Positions 18,328 to 28,500 of a DNA stretch of 64,000 nucleotides are shown here, piece by piece; position 1 is the stretch's first letter; each line of letters opens with the position of its first letter. The notes under the pieces were generated by a model. It was not told the origin of the DNA and searched no databases. It saw only the letters and a list, made by a program, of their open reading frames with translations. The stretch covers positions 1 to 64,000 of the forward strand of contig NZ_JAEULO010000040.1 in NCBI RefSeq assembly GCF_016793705.1, read 5' to 3'. Both the position numbers and the translations under genes were made by a program. The DNA is from Tabrizicola sp. (GTDB taxonomy: Bacteria > Pseudomonadota > Alphaproteobacteria > Rhodobacterales > Rhodobacteraceae).

Positions 18328-19209
18328 TCAGGGTGCCCCGTATTTCTGGGTGAAGTCGGAAAGGGCTGCGGCCAGGCGGTCCAGGTTCTCGCGCGCATAG
18401 GCGCGGTAGTCCGCGCCCGGCGCGGCAAGGTGCAGGTCCGACACCATGGCCCACATCGCCTCACGCAAGAGGCTGGCGCATTGCATGGCATCGAAGGCGC
18501 GGAGGAAATCCGGGCCGGGAGCATGGCCGAGATAGGCCTGCAGCAGGGCGGCGGTCTCCCCGCCGTCCATCCCGGCGTTCGAGGCCGCGCCGGCAAGATC
18601 GAACATCGCGGTCCCGAACCCTGCATATTCATAGTCGATCAACCAGAGCTTTCGCCCGTCGTCGAGGAAATTCGCGGGCAGGAGATCATGGTGGCCGAAG
18701 ACGATCGGCAACGGCACCTGCACGGCTTCCAGCCGGCGGGACAGGGCAAGGAAGCCCTCCAGTTCCGGGGCGAAGGGGCTGTTGCCTGCGGCGATGGTGC
18801 GGGCATAGTCGCGGATCACGTGGAACGGCCAGAAGATGAAACCCGCCCCGCTGACCTGGTCGGGCATCGCGTCATGGAAGGCGCGCAGGAAACGTCCGAC
18901 CCGATCCGGCGCAGCCCGCAGATCGGTTGCCTCCCAGGTGCGCGAGGGGACGAAGGCCACGACCGTGACCCCTTCGGCGGCATATTCCACCGCCGGGCCG
19001 AAGCCTGCGGCATGGGCGGCGCGGGCGGTCATCACCTCGCGCGCGCGGTCGACATGGTGGAAGGGAAAGTCGCGGCCGAAGCGCACCACATGCACGCCCG
19101 CCGCATCCGAGACCTTCCAGCTTTCGTTCGACAGCCCGCCCTCCAGCGGTTCGGCCGACACCGGGCCGGACCAGCAGGGCAGGGCAAGGACATGGGCGGG
19201 CGCGCTCAT
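18328..19209 (-). CDS. Choline/ethanolamine kinase-like phosphotransferase (APH fold)
   Basis: This 293-aa protein has the aminoglycoside phosphotransferase/choline kinase fold. The nucleotide loop is GGLSNESWKV (residues 24-33), the catalytic loop is GHHDLLPANFL with Asp175 and Asn180, and the metal-binding motif is LWLIDYEYAG with Asp192. The HxDLxxxNF and IDYEYA forms are those of choline/ethanolamine kinases rather than antibiotic kinases. It would use ATP to phosphorylate a small alcohol such as choline or a methylated ethanolamine. It overlaps the permease gene by four bases and precedes the DMGDH-like gene, so it acts in the same pathway as the betaine-type importer. A phosphorylated product could also be the ligand of the divergent DeoR regulator. 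Confidence 0.8.
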   Translation of the reverse strand: MSAPAHVLALPCWSGPVSAEPLEGGLSNESWKVSDAAGVHVVRFGRDFPFHHVDRAREVMTARAAHAAGFGPAVEYAAEGVTVVAFVPSRTWEATDLRAAPDRVGRFLRAFHDAMPDQVSGAGFIFWPFHVIRDYARTIAAGNSPFAPELEGFLALSRRLEAVQVPLPIVFGHHDLLPANFLDDGRKLWLIDYEYAGFGTAMFDLAGAASNAGMDGGETAALLQAYLGHAPGPDFLRAFDAMQCASLLREAMWAMVSDLHLAAPGADYRAYARENLDRLAAALSDFTQKYGAP

Positions 19210-21191
19210 GCCGCCTCCAGCCCCAGCCGCTGGCGCTGCGCACGCGCAGCGGCGGCCAGCAGCCGGTCGGCGATGATCGCGATGAAGGCGATGGCCAGCC
19301 CCGCCACCAGACCATTGCCCGGATTGGCCTTGGTCAACGCGATATAGACGTCCTGACCAAGGTCGCGGGTGCCGACCAGCGCGGTGATCACCAGCATCGA
19401 CAGTGCGAACATGATGGTCTGGTTCAGGCCCAGCAGGATCTCGGGCAACGCCAGCCGCAGGCGGATGCGGGTCAGGAGCTGCCAGTCCGTGCAGCCCATG
19501 GCCCGGCCCGCCTCGATCAGGCGCGGGTCCACGCCTTGCAGGCCCAGCACGGTATAGCGGATCACCGCCACCACCGCATAGGCGACCACCGCGATCATCG
19601 CGGTGAAATCGCCCACCCGGAACAGCATGACCACCGGCATGAGATAGACGAACGAGGGCAGGGTCTGCAGCGTGTCGATCACCGTGCGCGTCACCATCCA
19701 TGCCCGCTCGCGCCCGGCCACGGCGATCCCGAGCGGAATGCCGATCGCCAGTGCGATCAGGGTCGAGATACCGCAGAGATAGACAGTGATCATCGCCTTC
19801 TCCCACTGGCCGGTGGCCGCGATCAGGAACGACAGACCCGCCACCAGAACCGCCAGACGCCAGCCGCCCAACCGCCATCCCGCAAGGCCCAGCAAGGCTA
19901 CGGCCACGGCCCAGGGCATCCCGACCAGGAAGCGCTTCACCGGCACCAGAATCCACAACAGGATGGTGTTCTTGACCGCTTCCAGCGTGTCGAAGAAGGT
20001 GACGTTGATCCACTCGACCGCCGCCGCCCAGAAGGCACTGGTCGACAGCTGCGCCGCCTCGGGATAGCCCTGCACCGCAGGCAGGGCCAGCCCCAGGACG
20101 AAGCACAGCAGGATCAATGCCAGCGCCGCCGTCAGATAGGGGTGGCGCGCGACGATCCCGCCGGGCAGCGGCGCCCGGTAGCCGCGCCGCGCCACCGCCT
20201 GACTCAGCCGGTCCAGCGCAATGGCGAGCGCCACGATGGCAAGGCCCGCCTCCAGCCCGGCGCCGAAGTCAAGGCGCCTCAGCGCCGTCAGCACGTCGAA
20301 GCCCAGGCCGCCCGCGCCGATCATCGAGGCGATGATCACCATGTTCAGCGACAGCATGATCACCTGGTTCACCCCCACCATCAGCGGTTCGCGCGCCGAT
20401 GGGACCAGCACCCGCCACAAGGTCTGGCGCGGGGTGCAGCCGACCATGCGGGCCAGGTCATGCGTCTCGCCGGGCAGGCGTTGCAGGGACAGGGTGGTGA
20501 CGCGAGTCATCGGCGGCATGGCATAGATCAGCGTGGCCACCACCGCCGCGGTGGGACCGAAGCCGAACAGGATCAGGATCGGCACCAGATAGGCGAAGAC
20601 CGGCATGGTCTGCATCAGGTCCAGCAGCGGGCGCAGCAGGCTCTCGAACCAGGGATGGCGCCAGGACAGCACCCCCAGCATCAGCCCGCCCGCCACGCCC
20701 ACCGGCACCGCGACCAGGATCGAGGCCAGAGTGACCATGGCGCTGTGCCACTGGCCGAAGACCGCGACGAAGGCGAAGGCGGCGGCCATGAGCGCGGCGA
20801 GCCCCGGCCCGCCGGCCCACAGGCCCGCCAGCGCGACGATGCCGATCACGGCCAGCCAGGCCAGCGGCGGCACTACCTGCCGCGCAGCGCCGCCTTCGGC
20901 CACCTGCCAGCCATCGGCCAGCAGCGCGAGGGCCAGCTGATAGGGCTTGTCGATCACCGCCGCGACGAAACGAGTGAGGTCGGAAAACGCCACTGGACCG
21001 ACGGCCGCATCCTTGACCAGCCAGTTCACGAAACTGCCGATCCAGCGCGCGGCAGGAATGCGCCAGCCCTTTGGATAGTCGAAGGCGAAGGGCACCAGCG
21101 CCTCGCCCCATAGCCAGACCGCTGCCGCGATCGCCAGCGCCAGCGTCCAGATCAGCCATCCGCCGAAGGGCTTGCCAGTCCTGACCGTCAC
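19206..21191 (-). CDS. Betaine/choline-type ABC transporter permease, tandem-duplicated ProW-like
   Basis: This 661-aa inner membrane permease carries two ProW-like BPD_transp_1 domains in one chain. One runs roughly over residues 180-310 (VATLIYAMPPMTRVTTLSLQ lies in it), the second over about 450-640 (VVAYAVVAVIRYTVLGLQGV in it). Each has the EAA-type loop that docks the ATPase (for example EAGRAMGCTDWQLLTRIRL in the second half). The fused two-domain layout means one polypeptide replaces the usual permease dimer. The start is the GTG at 21191, overlapping the ATPase stop; upstream in-frame sequence belongs to the ATPase gene. Substrates of the family include choline, glycine betaine and proline betaine. 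Confidence 0.87.
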   Translation of the reverse strand: MTVRTGKPFGGWLIWTLALAIAAAVWLWGEALVPFAFDYPKGWRIPAARWIGSFVNWLVKDAAVGPVAFSDLTRFVAAVIDKPYQLALALLADGWQVAEGGAARQVVPPLAWLAVIGIVALAGLWAGGPGLAALMAAAFAFVAVFGQWHSAMVTLASILVAVPVGVAGGLMLGVLSWRHPWFESLLRPLLDLMQTMPVFAYLVPILILFGFGPTAAVVATLIYAMPPMTRVTTLSLQRLPGETHDLARMVGCTPRQTLWRVLVPSAREPLMVGVNQVIMLSLNMVIIASMIGAGGLGFDVLTALRRLDFGAGLEAGLAIVALAIALDRLSQAVARRGYRAPLPGGIVARHPYLTAALALILLCFVLGLALPAVQGYPEAAQLSTSAFWAAAVEWINVTFFDTLEAVKNTILLWILVPVKRFLVGMPWAVAVALLGLAGWRLGGWRLAVLVAGLSFLIAATGQWEKAMITVYLCGISTLIALAIGIPLGIAVAGRERAWMVTRTVIDTLQTLPSFVYLMPVVMLFRVGDFTAMIAVVAYAVVAVIRYTVLGLQGVDPRLIEAGRAMGCTDWQLLTRIRLRLALPEILLGLNQTIMFALSMLVITALVGTRDLGQDVYIALTKANPGNGLVAGLAIAFIAIIADRLLAAAARAQRQRLGLEAA

Positions 21192-22210
21192 ATCCCGCCC
21201 CCGAGAAGAAGGCGCACCACCGCGTCGCGGCCCACGGTGCCAAGGAAGTTGCCCTCGTGCTCGACCCCGACCCGACCGGCGCCGCCAAGGAAGGCAGGTC
21301 CCGCGTCGGCCACGGTGGCGCGGGCGGGCAGGCAGTCGATTCCTTCCGGCCGGGGGCCGGGCTCGACCAGTGAGGACAGCCGGACAACCTTGGCCTTCGG
21401 CACCGCGCGGGTGAATTCGCGCACGTAATCGGTGGCGGGGTTCATCACCAGCTCCTCGGGCGTGCCGCATTGCTCGACGCCGCCGTCCTTCATGATGGCG
21501 ATGCGGTCGGCCAGGCGGATCGCCTCGTCGAAATCATGGGTGATGAAGACGATGGTCTTCTTCAGCCGCGATTGCAGTCTGATGAATTCATCCTGCAACT
21601 CGCGCCGGATCAGCGGGTCCAGCGCCGAGAAGGGCTCGTCGAGGAACCACAGTTCCGGCTTTACCGCCAGCGAGCGGGCGATGCCGACGCGCTGCTGCTG
21701 GCCGCCGGAGAGCTGGCGCGGAAAGGCCCCTTCGCGCCCGGCGAGCCCGACGAGGGCGATGATCTCGCGCGCCCTCGCCTCACGCGCGGGCCGGGCGATG
21801 CCCTGCACCTCCAGCGGGAAGGCCACGTTGTCCAGCACCGTCATATGCGGCAGCAGCGCGAAATGCTGGAAGACCATGCCCATCTTGTGCCGCCGGATCT
21901 GCGTCATCTCGGCCTCGGAGGCCGCAAGCAGGTTCTGCCCGTTGAACAGGATCTCGCCCGCCGTTGGCTCGATCAGCCGCGACAGGCAGCGCACCAGCGT
22001 CGACTTGCCCGAGCCGGAAAGACCCATGATCACGAAGATCTCGCCCCGCCGGACCGTCAGGTCGACCGCCCGCACCGCCGACACCAGCCCCAGTTCGGCC
22101 AGCCGCGCAGGGTCTGGTTCGGGTCCGAGCGCGGCCATGTGATCCGCCGCCCGGCTGCCGAATACCTTCCAGACATTGCGGCAGATCAGGGTGTCTTCGC
22201 CTGTGGTCAT
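21188..22210 (-). CDS. Betaine/choline-type ABC transporter ATP-binding protein (ProV-like)
   Basis: This 340-aa ATPase powers the quaternary-amine importer. It has Walker A GLSGSGKST (residues 63-71), signature LSGGQQQRV (167-175) and Walker B LWFLDEP (Asp191-Glu192), plus the long ProV-type N-terminal extension before the P-loop. A short C-terminal region after residue 260 could be a degenerate CBS-like regulatory tail, but I cannot define one. It follows the binding-protein gene by 58 bases that hold a stem-loop. Confidence 0.9.
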   Translation of the reverse strand: MTTGEDTLICRNVWKVFGSRAADHMAALGPEPDPARLAELGLVSAVRAVDLTVRRGEIFVIMGLSGSGKSTLVRCLSRLIEPTAGEILFNGQNLLAASEAEMTQIRRHKMGMVFQHFALLPHMTVLDNVAFPLEVQGIARPAREARAREIIALVGLAGREGAFPRQLSGGQQQRVGIARSLAVKPELWFLDEPFSALDPLIRRELQDEFIRLQSRLKKTIVFITHDFDEAIRLADRIAIMKDGGVEQCGTPEELVMNPATDYVREFTRAVPKAKVVRLSSLVEPGPRPEGIDCLPARATVADAGPAFLGGAGRVGVEHEGNFLGTVGRDAVVRLLLGGGM

Positions 22211-22228
22211 TGCATTCCGCTGACAAGG

Positions 22229-22250
22229 CGGGCCGGTCACCCCCGGCCCG
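22229..22250 (-). terminator. Stem-loop between binding-protein and ATPase genes
   Basis: CGGGCCGG (22229-22236) pairs perfectly with CCGGCCCG (22243-22250) across a six-base loop. It lies directly downstream of the binding-protein stop on the minus strand and has no U-tract. It probably protects the 3' end of the binding-protein message or attenuates read-through, giving more binding protein than ATPase. Confidence 0.5.
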
Positions 22251-22268
22251 GGATTGTGGTGCGACCGA

Positions 22269-23207
22269 CTACTTGGCGATCCAGGCGCTCCACCGTGGCT
22301 CGTTCGCGGCCATCCAGTCGGCCACCACGGCCTCGACGGTCTTGCCGTTCAGATCGACCTCGGTGATCATCGCGCCCATCTCGGCATTGTCGACGGTAAA
22401 GGCGCCGACCGCCTTGTAGGCACCCGGCCACTTGTCCTTCAGGCCCGACCAGCCGACCTTCCAGATCTCGCCGAAGGGCTTGCCGCAGTCATAGGCCATG
22501 TCGGGATTCGATCCCCAGGCCGGATCGGTGTAGCATTCGGGCGTGTAGGTCGGGAACTCGACCCATTCTCCTTCGTATTTCGCGGGCGCCCAGTGCGGCG
22601 CGTAGATCCACAGCAGCACCGGGGCCTGGCGCTGGTAGGCGCTTTCCAGCTCGGCGAAAAGCGCCGCGTCGGTTCCGGCATGGATCACCTCGAACGGCAG
22701 GTCGAGCGCCTCGATCCGCTCCTCGTCAAAGCCGCCCCAGGTGACCGGGCCGCCCAGGTAGCGTCCCTTCGGCGCCGTTTCGGCGGTGCTGAACGCCTCG
22801 GCGCAAGCCGGGTCTTTCAGCGCTTCCCAGTTGGGCAGCCCGGGGCATTTCTCCTTCATGTAAGAGGGATACCACCATTCCTCCTTGGCCTGCATGCCGG
22901 TGGGGCCCAGCACCTCGACATTGCCGGTGGCGGTTGCGGCGTCCATCGCCTCGCGGCCGGTGGTTTCCCAGATTTCCATGGCGACATGCAGGTCGCCAGT
23001 CTCCAACCCCGCGAACTGGGCGAGATAGTCGGCCTGCACATATTCGACATTGTAGCCTGCCTTCTTCAGCACTTCTCCCATGATCTGGGTGGTGATGAGC
23101 TGGCCGGTCCAGTCGTGCAGCGTCAGTTTGATCGGGTCGGTGGATTCCTGTGCCAAGGTCGCCGATGCGGCAAGCATGGCGGCCAGGCTGATCGGGACAA
23201 GTCGCAT
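22269..23207 (-). CDS. Betaine/choline-type ABC transporter substrate-binding protein (ProX/OpuAC family)
   Basis: This 312-aa periplasmic binding protein starts with a signal peptide (MRLVPISLAAMLAASATLAQ). It is of the OpuAC/ProX type, which captures quaternary amines such as choline, glycine betaine or proline betaine through aromatic cages. Trp and Tyr residues are abundant (EEWWYPSYM, LLWIYAPHWAPAKY), consistent with cation-pi binding. It is the first gene of the five-gene operon, divergent from a DeoR-type regulator. The exact ligand cannot be read from sequence. Confidence 0.88.
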   Translation of the reverse strand: MRLVPISLAAMLAASATLAQESTDPIKLTLHDWTGQLITTQIMGEVLKKAGYNVEYVQADYLAQFAGLETGDLHVAMEIWETTGREAMDAATATGNVEVLGPTGMQAKEEWWYPSYMKEKCPGLPNWEALKDPACAEAFSTAETAPKGRYLGGPVTWGGFDEERIEALDLPFEVIHAGTDAALFAELESAYQRQAPVLLWIYAPHWAPAKYEGEWVEFPTYTPECYTDPAWGSNPDMAYDCGKPFGEIWKVGWSGLKDKWPGAYKAVGAFTVDNAEMGAMITEVDLNGKTVEAVVADWMAANEPRWSAWIAK

Positions 23208-23309
23208 CGGTAACTCCCTCTTGTTGGACGATGCCGCGGACGCGGCCAGTGCAGTAGGCCGGGCGCTTTGGCGGCTATCCGTGCCGACGCGCCTTCTGTC
23301 ATGTCTCAA

Positions 23310-23338
23310 GTTACGCGCGCCGCGGGGCTGGCTGTCAA
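23310..23338 (-). promoter_or_regulatory. Candidate promoter of the betaine-ABC operon
   Basis: On the minus strand, TTGACA (23338-23333) is followed after 17 bases by CGTAAC (23315-23310). The -35 is perfect and the -10 weak. It points at the binding-protein gene starting at 23207. Confidence 0.35.
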
Positions 23339-23442
23339 CGGAATTTCGGGGATTTTGTGGTTTTGATGCCCGTTTGTTTGTAATCTTTGCAAAAATCAGT
23401 CAACATTAGAAGGAATACCCACACAGGACGAATGGCCATCCG

Positions 23443-24216
23443 ATGCTGACCCGACGCCACGGCGCGATTCTGAAACTGCTCGAGGCGCGCGGCGCGCTGA
23501 CGGTGGGTGCGCTGGCGCAAGAGCTTGGCGTCTCGACCGAGACGGTTCGCCGCGAGATCCGTGCCCTGGTCGAGGCGGGGGCGGCTGTGCGGGTGCATGG
23601 CGCCGTGGGGCTGGCCGGCCAGATCGGCGAGGCGCCGTTCGAACGGCGCATGCGCGAGAACGCGGCGGCCAAGGGTGCTATCGCCCGCGCCCTGGCCGAA
23701 CGGATCGGCGACGGCGATAGCTTGATGCTCGACACCGGCACCACCACCAGCTTCCTTGCCCGCGCCCTGCTCGACCGTCGGCGCCTGACAGTGGTGACCA
23801 ATTCGCTGGATATCGCCCGCACTCTGGCCACGGTGAACGGCAACCGCATCTTCATGGCGGGGGGCGCATTGCGGAGCGATTCAGGCGCTGCCCTGGGGGC
23901 GACCGCGCTGGACTTCATTCAAGGCTTCACCGTGCAGCATGCGATCATCTCGGCCGGGGCGGTCGATGAAACCGGAGTGATGGATTTCGACCTGCAAGAG
24001 GCCGAGTTCGCCCGCGCCGTTCTGGCCTGCGGCGAAAGGCGCGTGGTGGTGACCGACGCCTCGAAGTTCGGGCGCCGCGGTTTTGTCCGCGTCACGGGTT
24101 TCGAGGGCCTTCACGATCTGATTTCAGACCAGCCCCCCCCACCCGGAATCGCCGCCTCCATCGCGGCAGCCGGGGTTTCCATCACCCTGGCCGCGGCGGC
24201 TGACGAGGGCCGATAG
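23443..24216 (+). CDS. DeoR-family transcriptional regulator
   Basis: This 257-aa regulator has an N-terminal DeoR HTH (residues 1-55, with LAQELGVSTETVRREIRAL) and a C-terminal sugar-phosphate-sensor-like domain (LDTGTTTSFLARAL near residue 96, VTDASKFGRRGF near 206). DeoR-family proteins usually repress and respond to phosphorylated metabolites. It is divergent from the betaine-ABC/kinase/DMGDH operon across 235 bases, so it is the probable regulator. A phosphorylated product of the operon's kinase would be a fitting ligand. That link is an inference. Confidence 0.88.
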   Translation: MLTRRHGAILKLLEARGALTVGALAQELGVSTETVRREIRALVEAGAAVRVHGAVGLAGQIGEAPFERRMRENAAAKGAIARALAERIGDGDSLMLDTGTTTSFLARALLDRRRLTVVTNSLDIARTLATVNGNRIFMAGGALRSDSGAALGATALDFIQGFTVQHAIISAGAVDETGVMDFDLQEAEFARAVLACGERRVVVTDASKFGRRGFVRVTGFEGLHDLISDQPPPPGIAASIAAAGVSITLAAAADEGR

Positions 24217-24496
24217 GGGACGATTGCGCAATGGGGTATGGGTGTTCATCGCTGGATGCGGTCGAAGCGCGTGATCCCTTGATCCCTGGTGAAGCCTCTT
24301 CGAGGACCGGCTTGTTCTGCCGCCGCCCGAATCAAAGACAGGGCACGGGCCAGGCCCCGGCGTCACAGTTTAATCCATGACCCGGCTTGAACTTGTCGTC
24401 GTCTGTCCCCACAAAGAGTCAGCGCCGGACTGTGACCGGGCGCTTTGCGCCGGCTTGCTGGCGATCCTCTGACAACTCTGACAAACAAGAGACACC

Positions 24497-25588
24497 ATGC
24501 TCAAACGCCTGATCATCGCTGTCGTGCTGCTTGGACTGATTGCCGGCGGTATCGTCTGGTTCAAGTACTTCCGCGAGGGCATGATCGCGCAGTTCATGGC
24601 CGGGGCAGTGCCACCCCCGGTTCCGGTAACCGCGCTGACCGTGGAACCGGCCGACTGGGAACCCGGTTTTGAGGCGGTCGGCACGGCAATCTCGGCGCGG
24701 GGCGTGGATCTCGCGATCGAATCCAGTGGCCTGGTGCGCAGCATCGACTTTGCGCCGAACGCAACCGTGACCGAGGGCCAGATCCTTCTCCAGATCGACG
24801 ACAAGGCCGAAAGGGCCGGGCTTGCCGCAGGCGAGGCCGCACTGGCCGTTGCCACGGCCGAGGCTGATCGGGCGCAAACGCTGACGGCGCGTGGCGTCGG
24901 CGCGACGAACACCCTGGAAAGCGCCGAGGCGCAGCTGGAAAGCGCCCGGGCGCAACTGGCGCAGTTGCAAACCACGCTGGAGGCGAAGCAATCCCGCGCG
25001 CCCTTCGGCGGCGTGGTCGGCATTCCCCGTGTCGAGGTGGGTCAGTATGTCGTGCCCGGTACGATCTACGCCACCCTCCAGGACCTCCAGAAGATGTATG
25101 TCGACTTCACCGTGCCCGAGCAGCAGTTGTCCTCTATCGCGCTGGACCGCGCGGTCGGCGTCACCACCGAAGTCGGCGCCTTCAGCGCCGAGGGCCGGAT
25201 CATCGCGATCGAACCGCAGGTCGATCCCAATTCGCGCCTCGCCAGAGTGCGGGCCGAGGTCAGCAATCCCTCGGGGCAGGTTCTGCCGGGCCAGTTTCTG
25301 CGGGTGCGCGTCTCGCTGCCGGTGGAGCAGGGTGTGATCGCCGTGCCGCAGACCGCCATCGTGGGCAGCCTCTACGGCAGCTATGCCTATGTCCTGCAGA
25401 AGGGCGAGGGCGACGCGCTGACCGCCGACCAGGTCTTCGTGAAGACCGGACGGCGCAACGGCGCGCAGATCGAGGTGGTCTCGGGCCTGTCGGCCGGGGA
25501 TCAGGTGGTGACCTCGGGGCAGAACCGACTGTCGAACGGCGCGGCGGTCGTGATCGACGGGTCCGTTGACCTGACGGTCGGCGAATAG
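24497..25588 (+). CDS. RND efflux periplasmic adaptor (membrane fusion protein)
   Basis: This 363-aa membrane fusion protein has an N-terminal membrane anchor (residues 3-22), a lipoyl/biotinyl half (about 50-90), a short alpha-hairpin (about 90-165, with repeated AQLESARAQLAQLQ), the second lipoyl half and a beta-barrel (from GVVGIPRVEVGQYV). It bridges the inner membrane pump encoded next to it and an outer membrane channel that is not encoded in this window. The pump gene begins nine bases after its stop. No regulator lies adjacent to the pair, apart from the DeoR gene 280 bases upstream, which faces another operon. Confidence 0.9.
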   Translation: MLKRLIIAVVLLGLIAGGIVWFKYFREGMIAQFMAGAVPPPVPVTALTVEPADWEPGFEAVGTAISARGVDLAIESSGLVRSIDFAPNATVTEGQILLQIDDKAERAGLAAGEAALAVATAEADRAQTLTARGVGATNTLESAEAQLESARAQLAQLQTTLEAKQSRAPFGGVVGIPRVEVGQYVVPGTIYATLQDLQKMYVDFTVPEQQLSSIALDRAVGVTTEVGAFSAEGRIIAIEPQVDPNSRLARVRAEVSNPSGQVLPGQFLRVRVSLPVEQGVIAVPQTAIVGSLYGSYAYVLQKGEGDALTADQVFVKTGRRNGAQIEVVSGLSAGDQVVTSGQNRLSNGAAVVIDGSVDLTVGE

Positions 25589-25597
25589 GGGCGGCCG

Positions 25598-28500
25598 ATG
25601 CATTTCTCGGAGATCTTCATCCGCCGACCCGTGCTGTCCACCGTCCTGGCGGCACTGATCCTGTTCGTTGGCCTGGCCTCGGTCCTGAACCTGCCGGTGC
25701 GGCAATACCCGGAGGTGTCGGAAAGCGTGATCACAATCACGACGGTCTACCCCGGCGCCGCCCCCGACCTGATCCAGGGTTTCGTCACCTCGCCCATCGC
25801 TGCTGCCGTCTCGACGACCGAGGATGTCGACTATGTCACCAGCCAGTCCCGGCAGTCGGCCTCGGTTGTCACCGTGCAGATGCGGCTGGGCGCCGATCCC
25901 GACACCGCCCTGACGGAAGTGATGTCCAAGGTGCAGCAGGTGCGCGGCCAGTTGCCGCAGGACACCGAGGACCCGGTGATCGTCAAGGGCACCGGCATGA
26001 CTTTCGCGCTGATGTATTTCGCGGTGCAGAACCCGAACATGTCGCCCGAAGAGCTGAACGAATACCTCGAACGGGTGGTGCGGCCGCGGGTGACGAACAT
26101 CCAGGGCGTCGCGCAGATGGAGATCCTGGGCGCGCAGAAGTTCGCGATGCGCGTCTGGCTCGACCCGCTCAAACTGTCCTCGCGCGGCGTGACCGCGCCC
26201 GAGGTGCTGGCGGCGATCCGGTCGTCGAACTTCCTGTCGGCGCCGGGCAAGACCGAAAACGAGTATTTCGCCTATTCCCTTACGCTGGACAGCACGATCC
26301 AGACGCCCGACTCCTTCGGTGCGCTGCCTTTGGTGCAGGGCCCGAACGGCGTGGTGCGGCTGCGCGACGTGGCGCGGATCGAGCTTGCCTCGGGTGCGAC
26401 CGACGCCATCGTGACCTTCGCAGGCGAACCCGGCACCTTCATCGGCATCGTCCCCGCCCCGGGCGAGAACCAGCTTGACGTCGCCACCAACGTGAACGAG
26501 GCAATTCCCGCGCTGGCGACGACCCTGCCGCAGGGCATGACCATCGACCTGGTCTACGACTCGACCGAGACGATCTCGGCCTCGATCACCGAAGTTTTCA
26601 AGACCATCGCCGAGGCGGTGATCATCGTCATGGTGGTGATCCTGCTCTTCCTGGGCTCGTTCCGTTCCGTGGTCATGCCGATCGTCACCATTCCGCTCTC
26701 GCTGATCGGCGTCTGCGCGGTCATGCTGGCCTTCGGCTATTCGATCAATCTCCTGACGCTTCTGGCCATGGTGCTGGCCATCGGCCTGGTGGTCGACGAC
26801 GCCATCGTCGTGGTGGAGAACATCCACCGCCACATCGACGATGGTATGCGCCCCGCCCAGGCGGCGATTACCGGCATGAAGGAGATCACCGGCCCGGTCG
26901 TCGCCATGACCATCACGCTCGCCGCCGTGCTGGCGCCGCTCGCCTTCACCGGCGGTCTGACCGGTGCGCTCTTCACCGAATTCGCCCTCACGCTGGCCGG
27001 GTCGGTCGTCATTTCCGGCCTGGTCGCCCTGACCATCACCCCCACCATGTCCGCCCGCATCCTGCACGCGGGCGAGCCGGGCCGCTTCCAGCGCATCGTC
27101 GACCGGACGCTGAACGGGCTGTCCAACTGGTACGAACGCCGGGTCTCCTCCTCGCTGGACTACAGGCCGGTGACGATGCTGATGGCAGCCGTCCTGGTCG
27201 GCGTCACGGGGTTCATGTTCCTGAACACCTCGTCGGAACTGGCGCCAGAAGAAGACAGCGGCGCGCTCTTCGCCATCATGAACGGGCCACGCTACGCCAC
27301 GCTGGAATACACCGACGCCTTCACGCGCGAGATCGGGCGCCGCACCGCCGGCATCGAGGAGGTCGAAACCTCGTTCTCCGTCGCCGGGATGGGCGGGGCC
27401 GGGAATACCGGCTTCTACATCTGGGCGCTCAAGGACTGGGACCAGCGCGACCGCAGCCAGAGCGAGGTGCAGCAGGAAATCCAGGGAATCCTCGATGGGG
27501 CCCCCGGCCTGCAAAGCTTCGTCTTCGCACCGCCCTCGCTGCCCGGCGCCGGGGGCGGCCTGCCCATCGCCATGGTGATCCAGTCGATCCACGCGCCGGA
27601 ACGGGTGGTCGAGATCGCCGAGGAAATCCGCGCCAAGGCGATGCAGTCCGGCATGTTCATCGTGGTGCAGAACAGCCTCTCGTTCGACGCTCCGCAGGTG
27701 CGCGTCACCATCGACCGCGACCGCGCCGCGCTGCTTGGCGTTTCGGTCAGCGACATCGGTTCGACGCTGGGCCTTCTGGTAGGCGGCGGCGCGGTGGCGC
27801 AGTTCGATCGTGACTCCAACAGCTACGACGTGATCACCCAGGTCCCGCGCGACTGGCGCGACAATCCCGAACGTCTGGGCGAGTTCTTCGTCCGGGCGCG
27901 CTCCGGTGCGATGATCCCGCTGTCCTCGGTCGTGTCGATCACGCCCACGGTCGCCGCCGCCTCGATCGAGCAGTTCAACCAGCTGAACTCAGCCTCGCTG
28001 ACGGCCATGCCGATGATCGGCCTGTCCACCGGCGTGGCCCTGGCCGAGCTGGAGCGCATCGCGGCCGAAGTGCTGCCGGACGGGTTTTTCATCGACTATT
28101 CCGGCCAGTCGCGGCTGGAGAAGACCGAAGGCAACACGATCCTCCTCGCCTTCGGCGCGGCGCTGGTGGTGATCTATCTGGTGCTCGCCGCGCAGTTCGA
28201 AAGCTTCCGCGATCCGTTGATCATCCTGATGTCGGTGCCGTTGTCGATCTTCGGTGCGATGCTGCCGCTGTTCTTCGGGCTGAGTACGCTGAACATCTAC
28301 ACCCAGGTCGGGCTGATCACCCTGATCGGCCTGATTACCAAGCACGGCATCCTGATGGTCGAATTCGCCAACCAGCAGCGCGAGGCCAGGGGGGCGACGC
28401 GCCGGCAGGCCATCGTCGCGGCCGCCCGGACCCGTCTCAGGCCGATCCTGATGACGACTGCAGCCATGGCGCTGGCGGTGGTGCCGCTGATCATCGCCGA

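Noticed and set aside
23360-23410. Possible DeoR operator around TTTGCAAA in the DeoR-betaine operon gap
   Set aside because: Only a short eight-base palindrome in an AT-rich stretch is present, too weak to call a site.
24419-27592. Long open frame of about 1,050 codons antisense to the RND efflux genes
   Set aside because: Its translation is His/Arg/Gly-rich and low in structure, as expected from the complement of a high-GC gene. The plus-strand adaptor and pump genes are unmistakable.
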